Shown piece after piece: positions 45,887 to 55,640 of a stretch of 64,000 nucleotides of DNA. The stretch covers positions 2,170,001 through 2,234,000 of the forward strand of contig NC_057322.1 in the NCBI RefSeq assembly GCF_000687475.1, read 5' to 3'. Numbering within the stretch: position 1 is the first letter of the stretch; every line of letters starts with the position of its first letter. Both the position numbers and the translations under genes were made by a program. Origin of the DNA: Ustilaginoidea virens (lineage: Eukaryota > Ascomycota > Sordariomycetes > Hypocreales > Clavicipitaceae). Under the pieces are notes generated by a model. It did no database searches. It worked only from the letters and a program-made list of their open reading frames with translations, and had not been told where the DNA came from.

Positions 45887-45990
45887 TAGATTTAAGGATA
45901 TTACGATATAGTAATCGGCGATATAATTAGTCTTTAGCGGAGGATTAATTAATAATAGAAGGCGATTTTTCCGACTCTAAGGCGGAGAAA
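45887..45990 (+). other. Gypsy E 3' non-coding end, cut inside its polypurine tract
   Basis: It resembles the last 100 bases before the 3' LTR of C (AGATTTAAGG, a CGATAAT-like motif). It ends in GGCGGAGAAA, the first half of a polypurine tract. Gypsy C sits here; after it the tract continues as AGAAAGGGGGTA (53341-53352). Confidence 0.75.
45986..45990. repeat. Target-site duplication AGAAA, left copy (Gypsy C)
   Basis: AGAAA precedes the 5' LTR of C and recurs at 53341-53345. Confidence 0.9.
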
Positions 45991-46243
45991 TGTCACGGGC
46001 TCGGGCTACGCCCGCGCTACAATGTAGCTAGGACTCGGGCTGCGCCCATGCCTAGCCTAGGTAGGGTTATATAAGTCAGCAGCACAAGGTCACAGGACTA
46101 CGCCAGGACCCCGACCCATACTAATATAGGGTTAAATAGACCATTAAGAGGCCCCTATTCGGGTCCTCTCTCTTTCCTCCTTAGTCTATTTAATATATTC
46201 ATTCGATGCCTATTCGCAGTAGCCCTAGGGCCAGTCCTTTATA
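45991..46243 (+). repeat. Gypsy C 5' LTR (253 bp)
   Basis: It runs TGTCACGGGCTCGGG to CAGTCCTTTATA. If self-priming applies, the transcript would begin at AGTCTATTTAA (46183-46193), making 45991-46182 the U3 region. GGTTAAATAGACC at about 46126 is the other arm of the inverted repeat. Confidence 0.92.
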
Positions 46244-46262
46244 TTTAAATAGACTCTCTCAG
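46244..46262 (+). promoter_or_regulatory. Putative self-primer binding site of Gypsy C
   Basis: TTTAAATAGACTCTCTCAG immediately follows the LTR. TTAAATAGACT is the exact 11-base complement of AGTCTATTTAA at 46183-46193. Self-priming with an 11-base match is the known mechanism of Tf1 of fission yeast and occurs in related chromoviruses. Confidence 0.5.
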
Positions 46263-46297
46263 CCTTACTGTTATAACCTTATATTATAGAGCTAATA

Positions 46298-47542
46298 ATG
46301 TAGGCTATATAAGATATTAAGATAAGTACACCTGGAGAAATGGGTATAAACAACCCGAGACTATAACGTCCCTAACGTAATATATATACCCGAGTAGAGC
46401 AGCTTGCAATAGGGTTACAATAGATAGAGGCGCAGATGCAGACTAACGCGCAACACCTTACTGCCGTTGCTGCCTTACTGCAGACCTTTCTCGCGAACTA
46501 GTTAAATAGCTCCTAAAATACTACCTAACCGGCCCCGGTCGTATAATAGAACGGCCCCCTCCCTACTGCTTAGGATACCCAGCTAAAGCGTAAGCTAATC
46601 CTAATAGGGGACCCCTTTAATGGCAAAAAGGCTATATTTATAGCCTAGCAGACCTTTATGCAATATAAGCTTAAGGTCGATAGGGACTTTATTGGAGACG
46701 AAAAGACCTAATAGATATTTATCTTTTAGAACCTTTTGTCTATAGTCTAATTATAAATCGCAGCCTTCTTTAAGAATAATACGGCTTACGATTATAATAT
46801 AATAAAGTTCTTTGAATACCTTTAACGCCTTTTTGAGGACCTATACCGGTAGGATCGCACTATTATTAAGCTTAAGTACTCTTTATGCTAAGGCCTTAAG
46901 GAACCTTTTGCTGCCTTTTTTATTCGATTTAAAGAAAAACTTATACTTATTAACGGCCTTAGTTGGCCTAAGGAGGTTAAACTAGAATACCTCTAATCGG
47001 CGCTTAATGCTTATATAGCTAATAAGATTATCAGTCTTAGGGTCTCCTATTACGATTACTACTCAGCGGTAGATTGCTACTAATAAATTGCTATCGATAT
47101 CGAGACTAGCCTAATTATTAACTACTAACCGGGCTTAGCCTATTCCCGACTAAATTATGCCCGGGATTCTAAGGGCGATATATAAATATCGGGCGTTAAT
47201 AAGCTAAACTTAAAGGATAAATAGCGTAAAGCTAAGGCAGAATAGGTCACTAGGGAGGTTATTAAGGAGCATAAGAGGAAAGGATTTTATCTCTAATATG
47301 CCTCTCCCTACTACTAGATATTAAGATGCTAACTATAACCAGCCTAAAGGCTAATCGCACTTATAGTCGCATCTCTAGACTCTTAAGTAGTTAAGATCGA
47401 GAATAATAATGACTTTTAGGAAAAAGACTAGCCCTTAAGCCTAATCTCGCTAGAGGGCTTAAAACGCGCATATAGACCCCGGCCTAATTATAAAAAGAAT
47501 TAAAGAAAATCGTAAAATAAATAGATAGATACCCCTTTTTAA
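46298..47542 (+). pseudogene. Gypsy C gag
   Basis: It starts at the ATG at 46298 and ends at TAA 47540-47542, 414 codons with many RIP-type stops. N-terminal STPGEMGINNP is followed by a Gln-rich helix-like stretch (VEQLAIGLQ, QMQTNAQHL). The capsid-like part resembles Ty3/Gypsy retrotransposon gag (FNGKKA, TFMQYKLKVDRDF, GLKEPFAAFFIRFKEKL). The C-terminus is basic (RAYRPRPNYKK). No clear CCHC knuckle. The last codons ACC CCT TTT TAA hold a slippery-type heptamer. Confidence 0.75.
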
Positions 47543-50500
47543 TACTAATCTTCTATAAATCCTATATCTTTATTAATACCTTAATCGACTCGGGATATAA
47601 CTGCTATAGTGCTATAAGCGAAAAGATAGTATAATAGTTAGGCCTCCAACCTATCTGCCTACTATAACGCAGGGAAATTGGAATGGTAGTAGATATTTAG
47701 AGCCATTTAGGAGAACGCAAAGTAATATATTCCTCTATTACCTATATCGTCCGCATAGCAATCGATATCGATAGATAGCTATCTATAGTTATACTTTACG
47801 TTATCCCGGGCCTTACCTATAATATTATCCTTAGGATGCCTTAGATAGAGCACTATAATATCATACTATAAGCGAAGTAGCGCTAATTAAAAATCGGATC
47901 GATAGGTAGCCTTATCGTTAAGGAATCAATAAAAAGACAATAGGGTCCGGCTATAGTAAATATCCTTAGCTTAGTCTTTTATAGTATACTAAAACAGGCG
48001 AAACGCTCTAAAGACCGGTCGACTTTTTTTATTGCAATAAGCTTATAGGAGATAATATATATCCTCCGCGTTATACTGCCACCTTATTAAGACTCCGCCC
48101 TAAGATTATAGGAGCTATAGGTACTCCCGATGGAATTATAGGAATTTGCTAACCTCTTTAATAAAAAGAAGGCTTTTAGTCTTCCTCCGCACTAGGGTAT
48201 ATTAGACTACTATATCTAGCTTAAAAAGACTATAGATAGGAGCCAGCCAGACCTACCTTAGGGCCTATTATATAATATGCCATAAGACTAGTTACTTAAG
48301 GTTCGGAGATAAGTAACTAACCTAATAAATAAAGGATAGATCTAAGCGAGCTCTTTATCGGCAGTAGTACTAGTCCTATTAGCTAGAAAGGGGAATAATA
48401 GGTAGCATTTTTACATTAACTACTAAGCCCTTAATAAAATTATAGCCTAAGACTAATACCCCCTCCCTTTAATTAAGGAGACCTTATAATCCTTATCCTA
48501 AGCGAAATAGTTTACTAAGGTTGATATACGCGTAGCGTTCTATAAGATATATATTGCAGAGGGCAATAAATACTTAACCGTATTTTGTATACAATTTAGA
48601 CTATTTAAATAGCTTATTATGCTATTTAGCCTGACTAGGGCCCTTACGACCTTTTAAAGATATATTAATAAGGCCTTAGGGAATATACTAAGAGACTTTA
48701 TAATTATTTACCTTAATAATATTTTAATCTATATTAGGGGATTAAAGGCGGACTATATAGGGCGCATTAAGGAAGTCCTTCGACGACTACAAAAGGCCGG
48801 CTTAAATTTAGATCTTAATAAGTGCGACTTCGTAATAAAGGAGGTCTAATACTTAGGATATATTATAATAGCTAGAAAGGAAATTCATCTAGACCCTAAA
48901 AAGATTAAGGCTATTTAGAACTAAGAAGTACTTATGAAATTAAAAGGCGTTTATAATTTCCTCGGTTTTGCTAACTTCTACCGCGATTTTATCTTAGACT
49001 TCTCCCGCCTTATCGACCCTTTAATTAGGTTAATAAAAAAAAGGGTCCTATTCTAATAGTTAGACGAAGAAAAAGTAGTATTTTAAGCGCTTAAGCAATA
49101 TTTTATATCGTCTTTAGTTCTTACTTAATAAGATCCTAATAAAAAGATAGTCCTTAAGGCAGATAATTCCGGTATAGCCTTCGGTAGCTATCTATCATAA
49201 GTTAGGGAGGATAGTATACTTTATCCTATTATATATTATTCCGCTCGCTTATTGGATGCAGAATAGAACTATATTATATATGATAAGGAACTCCTTGCTA
49301 TTATCTCTTACCTTAAGGCATAATTAGTAGAACTCTACTTAGTAGCCTCCCCCTTTACTATCCTTACCGATTATAAAAACCTAGAATACTTTGCCTAATT
49401 ATAAGAAATATCCGAACGATAAGCCCAATAGGCTAAGACTTTAGCGCTCTTTAACTTCTATCTTTAGTATAGGCTAGGGTTATAAGCCTAATGCCCTAAT
49501 ATACTTTCTCGATAGGAATAAAAGGCAGATAGGGTAGAGCTATAAATCGGCTAGATCCTAAAACTACTATCTATTTTAGCACTTAATATAGATAAAATAG
49601 AAAGCATTAAGACCCTAACCTTAGATTTAGAGGTTACCCTACCTTACGGCCTATATATCTTTACTGATACTCACCTTTAGGCTCTTTAGGACTAAGCGAT
49701 ATCTAAAGATAATGCATACCAGGCATAATAGATAGCAATAGCGAATAAAAAGCGATAATTCCCTATAAAGGCAGCGATATAAAAATAAATTGCAGATTAT
49801 ACCCTAAACGCATATAGCATACTGCTTTACCGGGGGCGGGTATAGCTCCTATCGTTCGAGCCCCTAATTATAACGGTTATTCAATAGTGCTATAACTCGC
49901 CTATAGTAAGTCACCTAGGGAAGAATACTACCTTCTAATTACTGCAATAGGATTATTATTTCGATAATATATTATCTAAGGTAGCGAGGTTTATTTAGAA
50001 CTATCGATACCGTAGGGTATATAAAAGCCGCTAGCTACGATAGGGTCTACTATAGCCCTTACCGATCCTAAACCATTTCTAATCGCAAATATTAGTAGAC
50101 TTTATAATAAACCTCCCTACCTATAATTCTTCCGACCCGCATTTCCTTATAGTAATTATTAACCGCTTATTAAAGTATATCCAGCTAAAGGCAATACACT
50201 CTATAATAGCCGAAGAGTATATAAAGCGATTCTAATAATACTAATAGCGCTTCTATAGATTCCCTAACGAGATTATTAGCGATAAAGGCTCGGATTAAAT
50301 AGGATAATTTTAGATAATACTTTATAAGGCAGTTAGGACCGAATAACTCCTTTCGATTATATACTACCCCTAAACTGATAGCGGTATAGAACGAATAAAC
50401 TAAAAGGTCTAGGCCGTCCTCTATATTATAATCTCCTTCGACTAATACAACTGGCCTAAACACCTTACTATATGCCAACTCGCCCTAAATAACTAGATAT

Positions 50501-51242
50501 TATTAGTAATAAGATTTAGCCTAAACCGGCTCTTTAATAGGTTCGATATACTAATTATTATACTAGCTCTAGAGGTAATACTAAGCTTAAAAATACTAAA
50601 AAAGCGGGTAGCTCTCTTCCTAGCTAACCTCTAGGAAAAAGGGGAATTAGCCTAAACTACTATCGCTTTCGTATAATAACGATAATAGGATGCAATAAAC
50701 TATTCATGCTGCCTAATAGAGCATTTCTAGGTTAGAGACCGTATATAGCTTAGCCTAAGGAATATTAAGACAAACCGCCTTTATAAAAAGCTCGACTAGG
50801 TCTCTACTAAATATACTATTACTGCTATCCTATCCCCGCTTACTATCCGGCTTAATATCCCTAAGGGTATTTACTTAGTTTTTTATATCGACCTTATCGA
50901 ATAAGCCGCTTCCGATCTACTCTTAATATAGACTATTACTAATACTAAGCTAGGGCCCTTACTTATTCTCCTATAAGATTCTAATTAGCTATATAAAGAA
51001 TATAAGGTTAAGGCGATACTAACGGCAAAAAACACTTAGGGTTAGGGCAAAAACCGCAATATACTAATCAAATAGAAAGGGTATGACTTACCTATATAGG
51101 AACCCCTAGAAAACTTTAAAGACTTAGCGGTATAAAAGGCATTTAAAGCTAAATAGGGTAATATTTATATATATAATAAGCCCTCTAGGCTATCGAAACG
51201 AGGTCTATTAGACCTATAAACGACGCTTAAACGCCTATTTAT
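47530..51242 (+). pseudogene. Gypsy C pol: protease, RT, RNase H, integrase, chromodomain
   Basis: The frame is -1 relative to gag and stays in one frame for 3.7 kb. Protease: FINTLIDSGYNC (47565-47600). Reverse transcriptase: about 48200-48900, with KVDIRVAFYKI (DxRxA motif) near 48515, FSLTRALTTF (usually GLTNAPATF) near 48625 and YLNNILIYI (YxDDILIYS) near 48710. RNase H: LKADNSGIAFG near 49155, YDKELLAI near 49280. Integrase: about 49790-50700. Chromodomain: YKVKAILTAKN near 51000, KQKGYDLP and EPLENFKD near 51070-51125. It runs into poly-A, adding lysines. Numerous TAG/TAA replace Gln and Trp, and both catalytic RT aspartates (YxDD) are changed to Asn. Confidence 0.88.
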
Positions 51243-51268
51243 AAAAAAAAAAAAAAAAAAAAAAAAAA
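51243..51268. repeat. Poly-A tract of Gypsy C (A26)
   Basis: An uninterrupted A26 lies at the junction of pol and the convergent antisense frame. Confidence 0.95.
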
Positions 51269-52669
51269 TACTAAGCTTATTCGCCCCTCTCTCTCGGGCT
51301 AGTACTATCCTCCCCCCTCTCCTACATCATAACCACTATACTTATCGTCATACGGGCCCTCTTCGGCACTATTAGGATCGGCATACCCCTACGACGGCTG
51401 CTATTACGGGGGCAGTAGTAGTAGGGGCGGCTATATATAACCCCTATAGTGGTATCTATAGGGGGTCGGGTATATATACAGCGAGTAGGCCTAGCGCAGA
51501 TAGTTGCCTATACGACCCCGATATAATGGCATTCTAGGGGACATACTATACGGGGAATATAGGGGGGGCTATAATAAGGCCTATTGAGGACGCTATAGGG
51601 TCTGCGGCGGCGGCGGCAGGGGACGCGGCAGTGCCGGCTAAGGCTGCTATAGCACTAAGGCATTCTGCGGCGGGTAGTACAGCTAGGCCTCTAGGGGAAC
51701 CTATATACCCTACTTATAGGCAGGTAATTCCCCGGCATAATAGGTCAGTAAGGGGCGGGCGGGAGGGGGGGCTAAACGGGGCCAGGTAGGAGCCGCTAGG
51801 TACTGCTCTATCCAGGTGTAGTACTCCCGGGCCTCTCATTATATATCCCGCATCACGCTTAATATAAGGGCCAGATCGATAACCGACCCGGCTTAATAAT
51901 AGGAGGGAGTTATAGCCTAAGAGATATTAGTTAACGCCTTACTAGCGGCACTATAAGGACTAAAAGCAAGATGTAAGACGTAAGGAGTCATTTAATCAGC
52001 AGCTATAGCACGCCGCTATTAGTCATTAAAGGCCCAAAAAAAAGGCGAGAGGATAATAGCCTAGGCCTTAATCGTTTTAGTCGCAGGATATATAAATTTA
52101 ATAACAGCAATACCATCCTTATAAGCCTTAATCTATACCTAATAGATCCGCCAGAATCTAGGATTGCCGGCAAGCTTAAAGTCAAGCCATACGCATAAGC
52201 TATATGCATCTTAGCAGTAAGAGCAGCCTTTACTCTTGCCTTTTCGCATACAGACGGGGAGAATACCAATCGCCTATATTTTTCGGTTATATCGCTTATA
52301 TAAAAACTCTTTATCGTAGGTATATTTATACTCCTTATTAGAGGAATCACCCTCTAACAAATAGTCGCCTATAACACGCTATAGTTTATATTTGCGCTCT
52401 AAAGGGCTAGAGTACTTAGCAGATAAAGTAGTTAGACCGCTTATAAGTCGCAGGATTTCCACGATATTAGGGTCTATAGGGGTTATCGCGCTGCCTATAG
52501 CTTAGCTACTACTAAGGTTCGGCTTAGACATATTTAGGGTCCTAACACAATCAATTAGGGGAATATAAAGTCGCATTAGGCTCGAACCGATATACATATC
52601 AAATATAGGCAGAAATAGGGTATAGCTTTTTAGAGAATATATAAGTAACTAGTCTATTAATATTAGCAT
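51269..52669 (-). pseudogene. Antisense accessory frame of Gypsy C
   Basis: ATG at 52669 (CAT on plus, 52667-52669) reads MLILID and stays in one frame to the poly-A tract, with RIP-type stops. Conserved blocks: NMSKPN, then DYLLEGDSSNKEY near 52340-52370 and IGILPVCMRKGKSK near 52250. The C-terminus is low-complexity and Pro-rich in the family. A plain AT-rich antisense strand would not be expected to keep a 460-codon frame in A, B and C. The protein is not recognised. Confidence 0.68.
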
Positions 52670-53087
52670 CTATTACGACCCTAGACAGAAGGGATAATAC
52701 TTACGGTAAAACGCTAACGATAATTAAATCAGCTATAAGAAAAAAGAGGAAGGGAAGAAAAAGGGTAATAAAAAGGGCGCGAGAAAAAACATACCTTTAC
52801 CTAGGGGGATTACCTACCGATAGCTAGCAAAAAAAAATTTTTCACAATACTAACGGCTACTATAAATAGCTTCTAATTAGCGACGCAACGCCGGCCTTCC
52901 ATACGTTTCTACTATACTACCTTCCCGAATTAATACTTTACGATATCCCCTATTTGCATAAACCAGACCCGATAAATAGATTTAAGGTTATCGCGATAAT
53001 AACCCAGGCGACCTAATTAGGCCTATATAAAGAATAGGCGGGTTTCGGAACGCAATTAATTCAACTATAAGGCAGAGGAGGGGGGTA
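52670..53087 (+). other. Gypsy C 3' non-coding end and polypurine tract
   Basis: No gene. It ends GGCAGAGGAGGGGGGTA (53071-53087), the polypurine tract directly before the 3' LTR. Confidence 0.75.
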
Positions 53088-53340
53088 TATCACGGGCTCG
53101 GGCTACGCCCGTACCATAATATAGCTAAGACTTAGGCTGCGCCCGTGCCTAGCCTAGGTAGGGTCATATAAGTCAGCGGCACAGGATCACAGGACTACGC
53201 CAGGACCCCGACCCATGCTAACGCAGGGTTAAATAGACTATTGAGAGGCCCCTATTCGGGTCCTCTCTTTTTCCTCCTTAGTCTATTTAATATATTCATT
53301 CGACGCCTATTCGCAGTAGCCCTAGGGCCAGTCCTTTACA
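53088..53340 (+). repeat. Gypsy C 3' LTR (253 bp)
   Basis: It runs TATCACGGGCTCGGG to CAGTCCTTTACA and matches 45991-46243. It is followed by AGAAA. Confidence 0.93.
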
Positions 53341-53352
53341 AGAAAGGGGGTA
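53341..53352 (+). promoter_or_regulatory. Right AGAAA duplication and second half of the Gypsy E polypurine tract
   Basis: AGAAAGGGGGTA. The AGAAA is the right duplication of C. GGGGGTA completes the polypurine tract of E, analogous to GGGGGTA before the LTR of C. Confidence 0.8.
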
Positions 53353-53594
53353 TATTATAGGCTTAGGCTACGCCTACGCTATAATATAGCTAGGACTTAG
53401 GCTATGCCCGCGATTAGCCTTAAGAGTATCGGTATAAGGTTACAAGGGCTCGCTAAAGACTCGGCCCATACTATATATAGGCATAAATAGGCTACTTAGA
53501 GGCCCCTATTCGGGCCCTCTCTCTTTCCTCCTTAATCTATTTAATATATTCATTCGACGCTTATTCGCAATAGCCCTAGGGCTAGTCCTTTACA
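53353..53594 (+). repeat. Gypsy E 3' LTR (242 bp)
   Basis: It is diverged from but alignable with the A/B/C LTRs: same 3' half (GAGGCCCCTATTCGGG, CTATTTAATATATTCATTCGACG, GTCCTTTACA), different centre. The AGTCTATTTAA element reads AATCTATTTAA. The expected right duplication is CGCGA (53595-53599). Confidence 0.88.
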
Positions 53595-53829
53595 CGCGAT
53601 AGTATAGTCGTCCTTTTTTATATATATTAAATACGCAACGGCATAATCGTCTTTTTTTATATGCATTAGATATGCAATAGTATAGTTATCCTCTTTTTAT
53701 ATATATTAGATACGCAACAGTATAGTCATCCTCTTTATATATATTAGATATACAATAGTATAGTCGTCCTTTTTTATATACATTAAATACGCGATGGTAT
53801 AGTTATCCTTTTTTATATATATTAGAATA
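53595..53829. repeat. Tandem repeat, about 39 bp x 6
   Basis: Six imperfect units of 38-40 bp, consensus like CGCAACAGTATAGTCATCC followed by TTTTTTATATATATTAGATA. The first unit starts exactly at the end of the E LTR. Confidence 0.9.
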
Positions 53830-54040
53830 ATGCTAAAAGCGAGGGAAGAACGGGTACTATAGGTATTACTATCTAAGAAGAACTACTATTAGTTCGAAGG
53901 GGAGTATTAATATTAAAAATCTAGGTTAATCCGATGCTTCGGACTATTATTATTCCGACCTAATGATACTTTTCTCTTTATCTTCCGTAGACTCTATATA
54001 TTAGTTCTTTATCGTAATATAATATACAATACAATTATAT
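53830..54040. other. AT-rich intergenic stretch, nothing recognised
   Basis: I see no gene, RNA or repeat here. A short inverted repeat near 53927-53960 (GGTTAATCCGATG / CGGACTATTATTATTCCGACC) is weak. Confidence 0.5.
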
Positions 54041-54420
54041 TGTTACGTTTAATAAGGTAAAACAGCGCATAGAAGCTCATAACGCTATAGAAGCTCCCGT
54101 ACTCGAAAGTAAGGGCGGTTATATTGCCTTCAACCAGCTTAGCCTATAGGAAATGGGCCTTAGCTATCTGTATCTACTTAGTAGAGATATCGTTTGCGAC
54201 TACTTAAGCGCCATAGTCGAGAAGCATCTTCATAATAGGAACTCCAGAACCGCAACTAAATTCAAACACCAAGGGCGAAAGTTATAGCTTATCCAGGAGC
54301 ATCTTTACGTACCTCTATCGCGGCGACGTTTAGCTCTCGGCCTACTGCAGGTAACATTCTGCGATATTATTATAGGCATTTTCAATAAAGCCTTCAAAAG
54401 TATCGAATATCTTTTCAGAA
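54041..54420 (-). pseudogene. Truncated SAM-dependent methyltransferase
   Basis: The minus-strand frame covers about 126 codons. It starts in FEGFIENAYNNIAECYLQ (about 54350-54410) and continues through SPR and RYVKMLLDKL. Motif I reads LVFEFSCGSGVP (normally LELGCGxGxP), then VVANDIS with the acidic residue that binds the SAM ribose, and KLVEGNITALTFEYGSF. It stops near 54041 before the rest of the Rossmann fold. It looks like the small class I methyltransferases (Methyltransf_25 type) common in ascomycetes. About four internal stops are TAG/TAA at Gln/Trp positions. No ATG is visible. Substrate unknown. Confidence 0.75.
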
Positions 54421-54643
54421 GAGCGGCAGGGAAAAGAGATAGAGAGATAAACGAGAAATTCCTCGCTAGTGCCACCAATTATTATACCTCGCCTCTAATA
54501 AACTAATACTAACAAGTAAGTTATTTCTTACGTTATAACGGAAGGGGCTGATAATTAGCTCATAGGATTTAAATCACCTTCCAGATAAGGTACAATAGCA
54601 TTACATTTCCCCTCGTATTATTAAGCAAGTAAACAAATTATCC
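54421..54643. other. Intergenic, nothing recognised
   Basis: This is AT-rich sequence upstream of the methyltransferase remnant. A lost first exon or promoter may lie here; nothing specific is visible. Confidence 0.4.
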
Positions 54644-54957
54644 TCGGTTTTAAAATATAAAGTCCGCGCTTATACCTTCGCATATATTCTCTATAAGCAG
54701 CTATATACCCCAATTTTCTTCCTACTGCATACACATCTAATCTATATATATTTCCCATACAATAGCCTCAGAAGCGACTCCGATGCCTTATATGACTTTA
54801 TTATAGTCTAAGGGCTTTATATCTATTAATAGTAAAAAATTCATATTGCAAGGAAAAGTAGGGCTACTTAGTATAATAAAAATAAAGGTTACTTCTTATA
54901 GAAAAGCATATGCAAAAGTATAAGCGCGGACTTTCTTTATATTCAAAATTTTAAGAC
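54644..54957. mobile_element. MITE-like element with about 45-bp terminal inverted repeats
   Basis: The left end 54644-54705 and right end 54895-54957 are inverted copies. The shared core is AAAGTCCGCGCTTATAC, then GCATAT and TCTATAAG, with a small gap nearer the tips. The length is about 314 bp with no coding frame, typical of a non-autonomous DNA transposon. The exact tips and target duplication are not clear. Confidence 0.6.
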
Positions 54958-55059
54958 GGCTTATTTACGTATTCTATATTATTACGAGCCTAGCGCATAG
55001 GCTGCAAGAACAAGCCGGCGATTACAGAAAAAATATTATAAGATTTAATTAGGGTCTTT
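54958..55059. other. Intergenic, nothing recognised
   Basis: Short AT-rich spacer between the MITE-like element and the next degraded frame. Confidence 0.4.
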
Positions 55060-55640
55060 ATTAAATCCTAGCGTCGGTATATCGCTTATAACTTTGGTTA
55101 TTATAGTCTTATAAGACTGCCCCTATTCATATAATACAGTAAGTCTTTTGGTAGTACCTAATCTTCTATTATCTAAAGTAACTTGATATAATATCCAATT
55201 TTCACTATACTCGTCTGCTTCCCTTAATATTTTTGTTTTATAATATAGTGTTATAGTATAAGATACCGAATAGAGCCGCACTTAGTATAGCGCCACATTC
55301 TAATGCAACATAAGGGTATAGATAAAGAGCATACATCCAAGATGAACTAGTCAGCCTTATCCGCCGGTCTTAGACTTCTATATATTTCCAGGAATTACCA
55401 ATCGCACTTCTATCAATAATATTCCCCTTTGGATATCGTGCCCTATATATAACAGCAGTTAGCAAGACTATATTCAAGTGCCGCATGTGGCATATTATGG
55501 CCAGCCTATTGGAATTGCTGCATTTTGCACGTACTACATTATATAATATAATTTGGTTCATCCTATTACACGGTCCCTCCTCCACCGCACCTAATGCACC
55601 CACCTAATAGGGCAAGTTTATCAGCTTTACATCGCTTTCT
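55060..55640 (-). pseudogene. Unrecognised degraded protein with a membrane-like segment
   Basis: The minus-strand open stretch 55603-55370 (77 codons from MGALGAVEEGPCNRM to NSWKYIEV) continues past RIP-type stops into LYPYVALECGAILSAALFGILYY (about 55250-55320), a likely transmembrane helix. Near 55245 the coding signal seems to shift frame, continuing as READEYSENWILYQVTLDNRRL and LTVLYEQGQSYKTII to about 55060. The family is not recognised. The frame change could be an intron, a frameshift or chance. Confidence 0.4.

Larger units (their letters stand above)
45991..53340 (+). mobile_element. Gypsy element C (chromovirus), full length, plus orientation
   Basis: The element is 7350 bp with 253-bp LTRs and an AGAAA duplication. 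It is the same family as A and B but in plus orientation, so it gives the clearest reading of gag-pol. It inserted into the polypurine tract of its own relative E. Confidence 0.93.
21695..53594 (+). mobile_element. Gypsy element E (3' part), host of most of the cluster
   Basis: Visible pieces are 21695-23971, 37803-39281, 45887-45990 and 53346-53594. They read in order RNase H to chromodomain, poly-A, the two parts of the antisense frame, polypurine tract and 3' LTR. LINE1, LINE2 and Gypsy C separate them, each with its own target duplication, which proves collinearity. E is a relative of A/B/C: same layout but clearly diverged in the antisense frame and LTR. Its 5' half should lie left of the window beyond Copia H. 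Confidence 0.85.

Noticed and set aside
53088..53594. A tandem solo-LTR pair or an LTR-LTR recombination product
   Set aside because: The AGAAA duplication and the split polypurine tract show that the first LTR belongs to C and the second to E.
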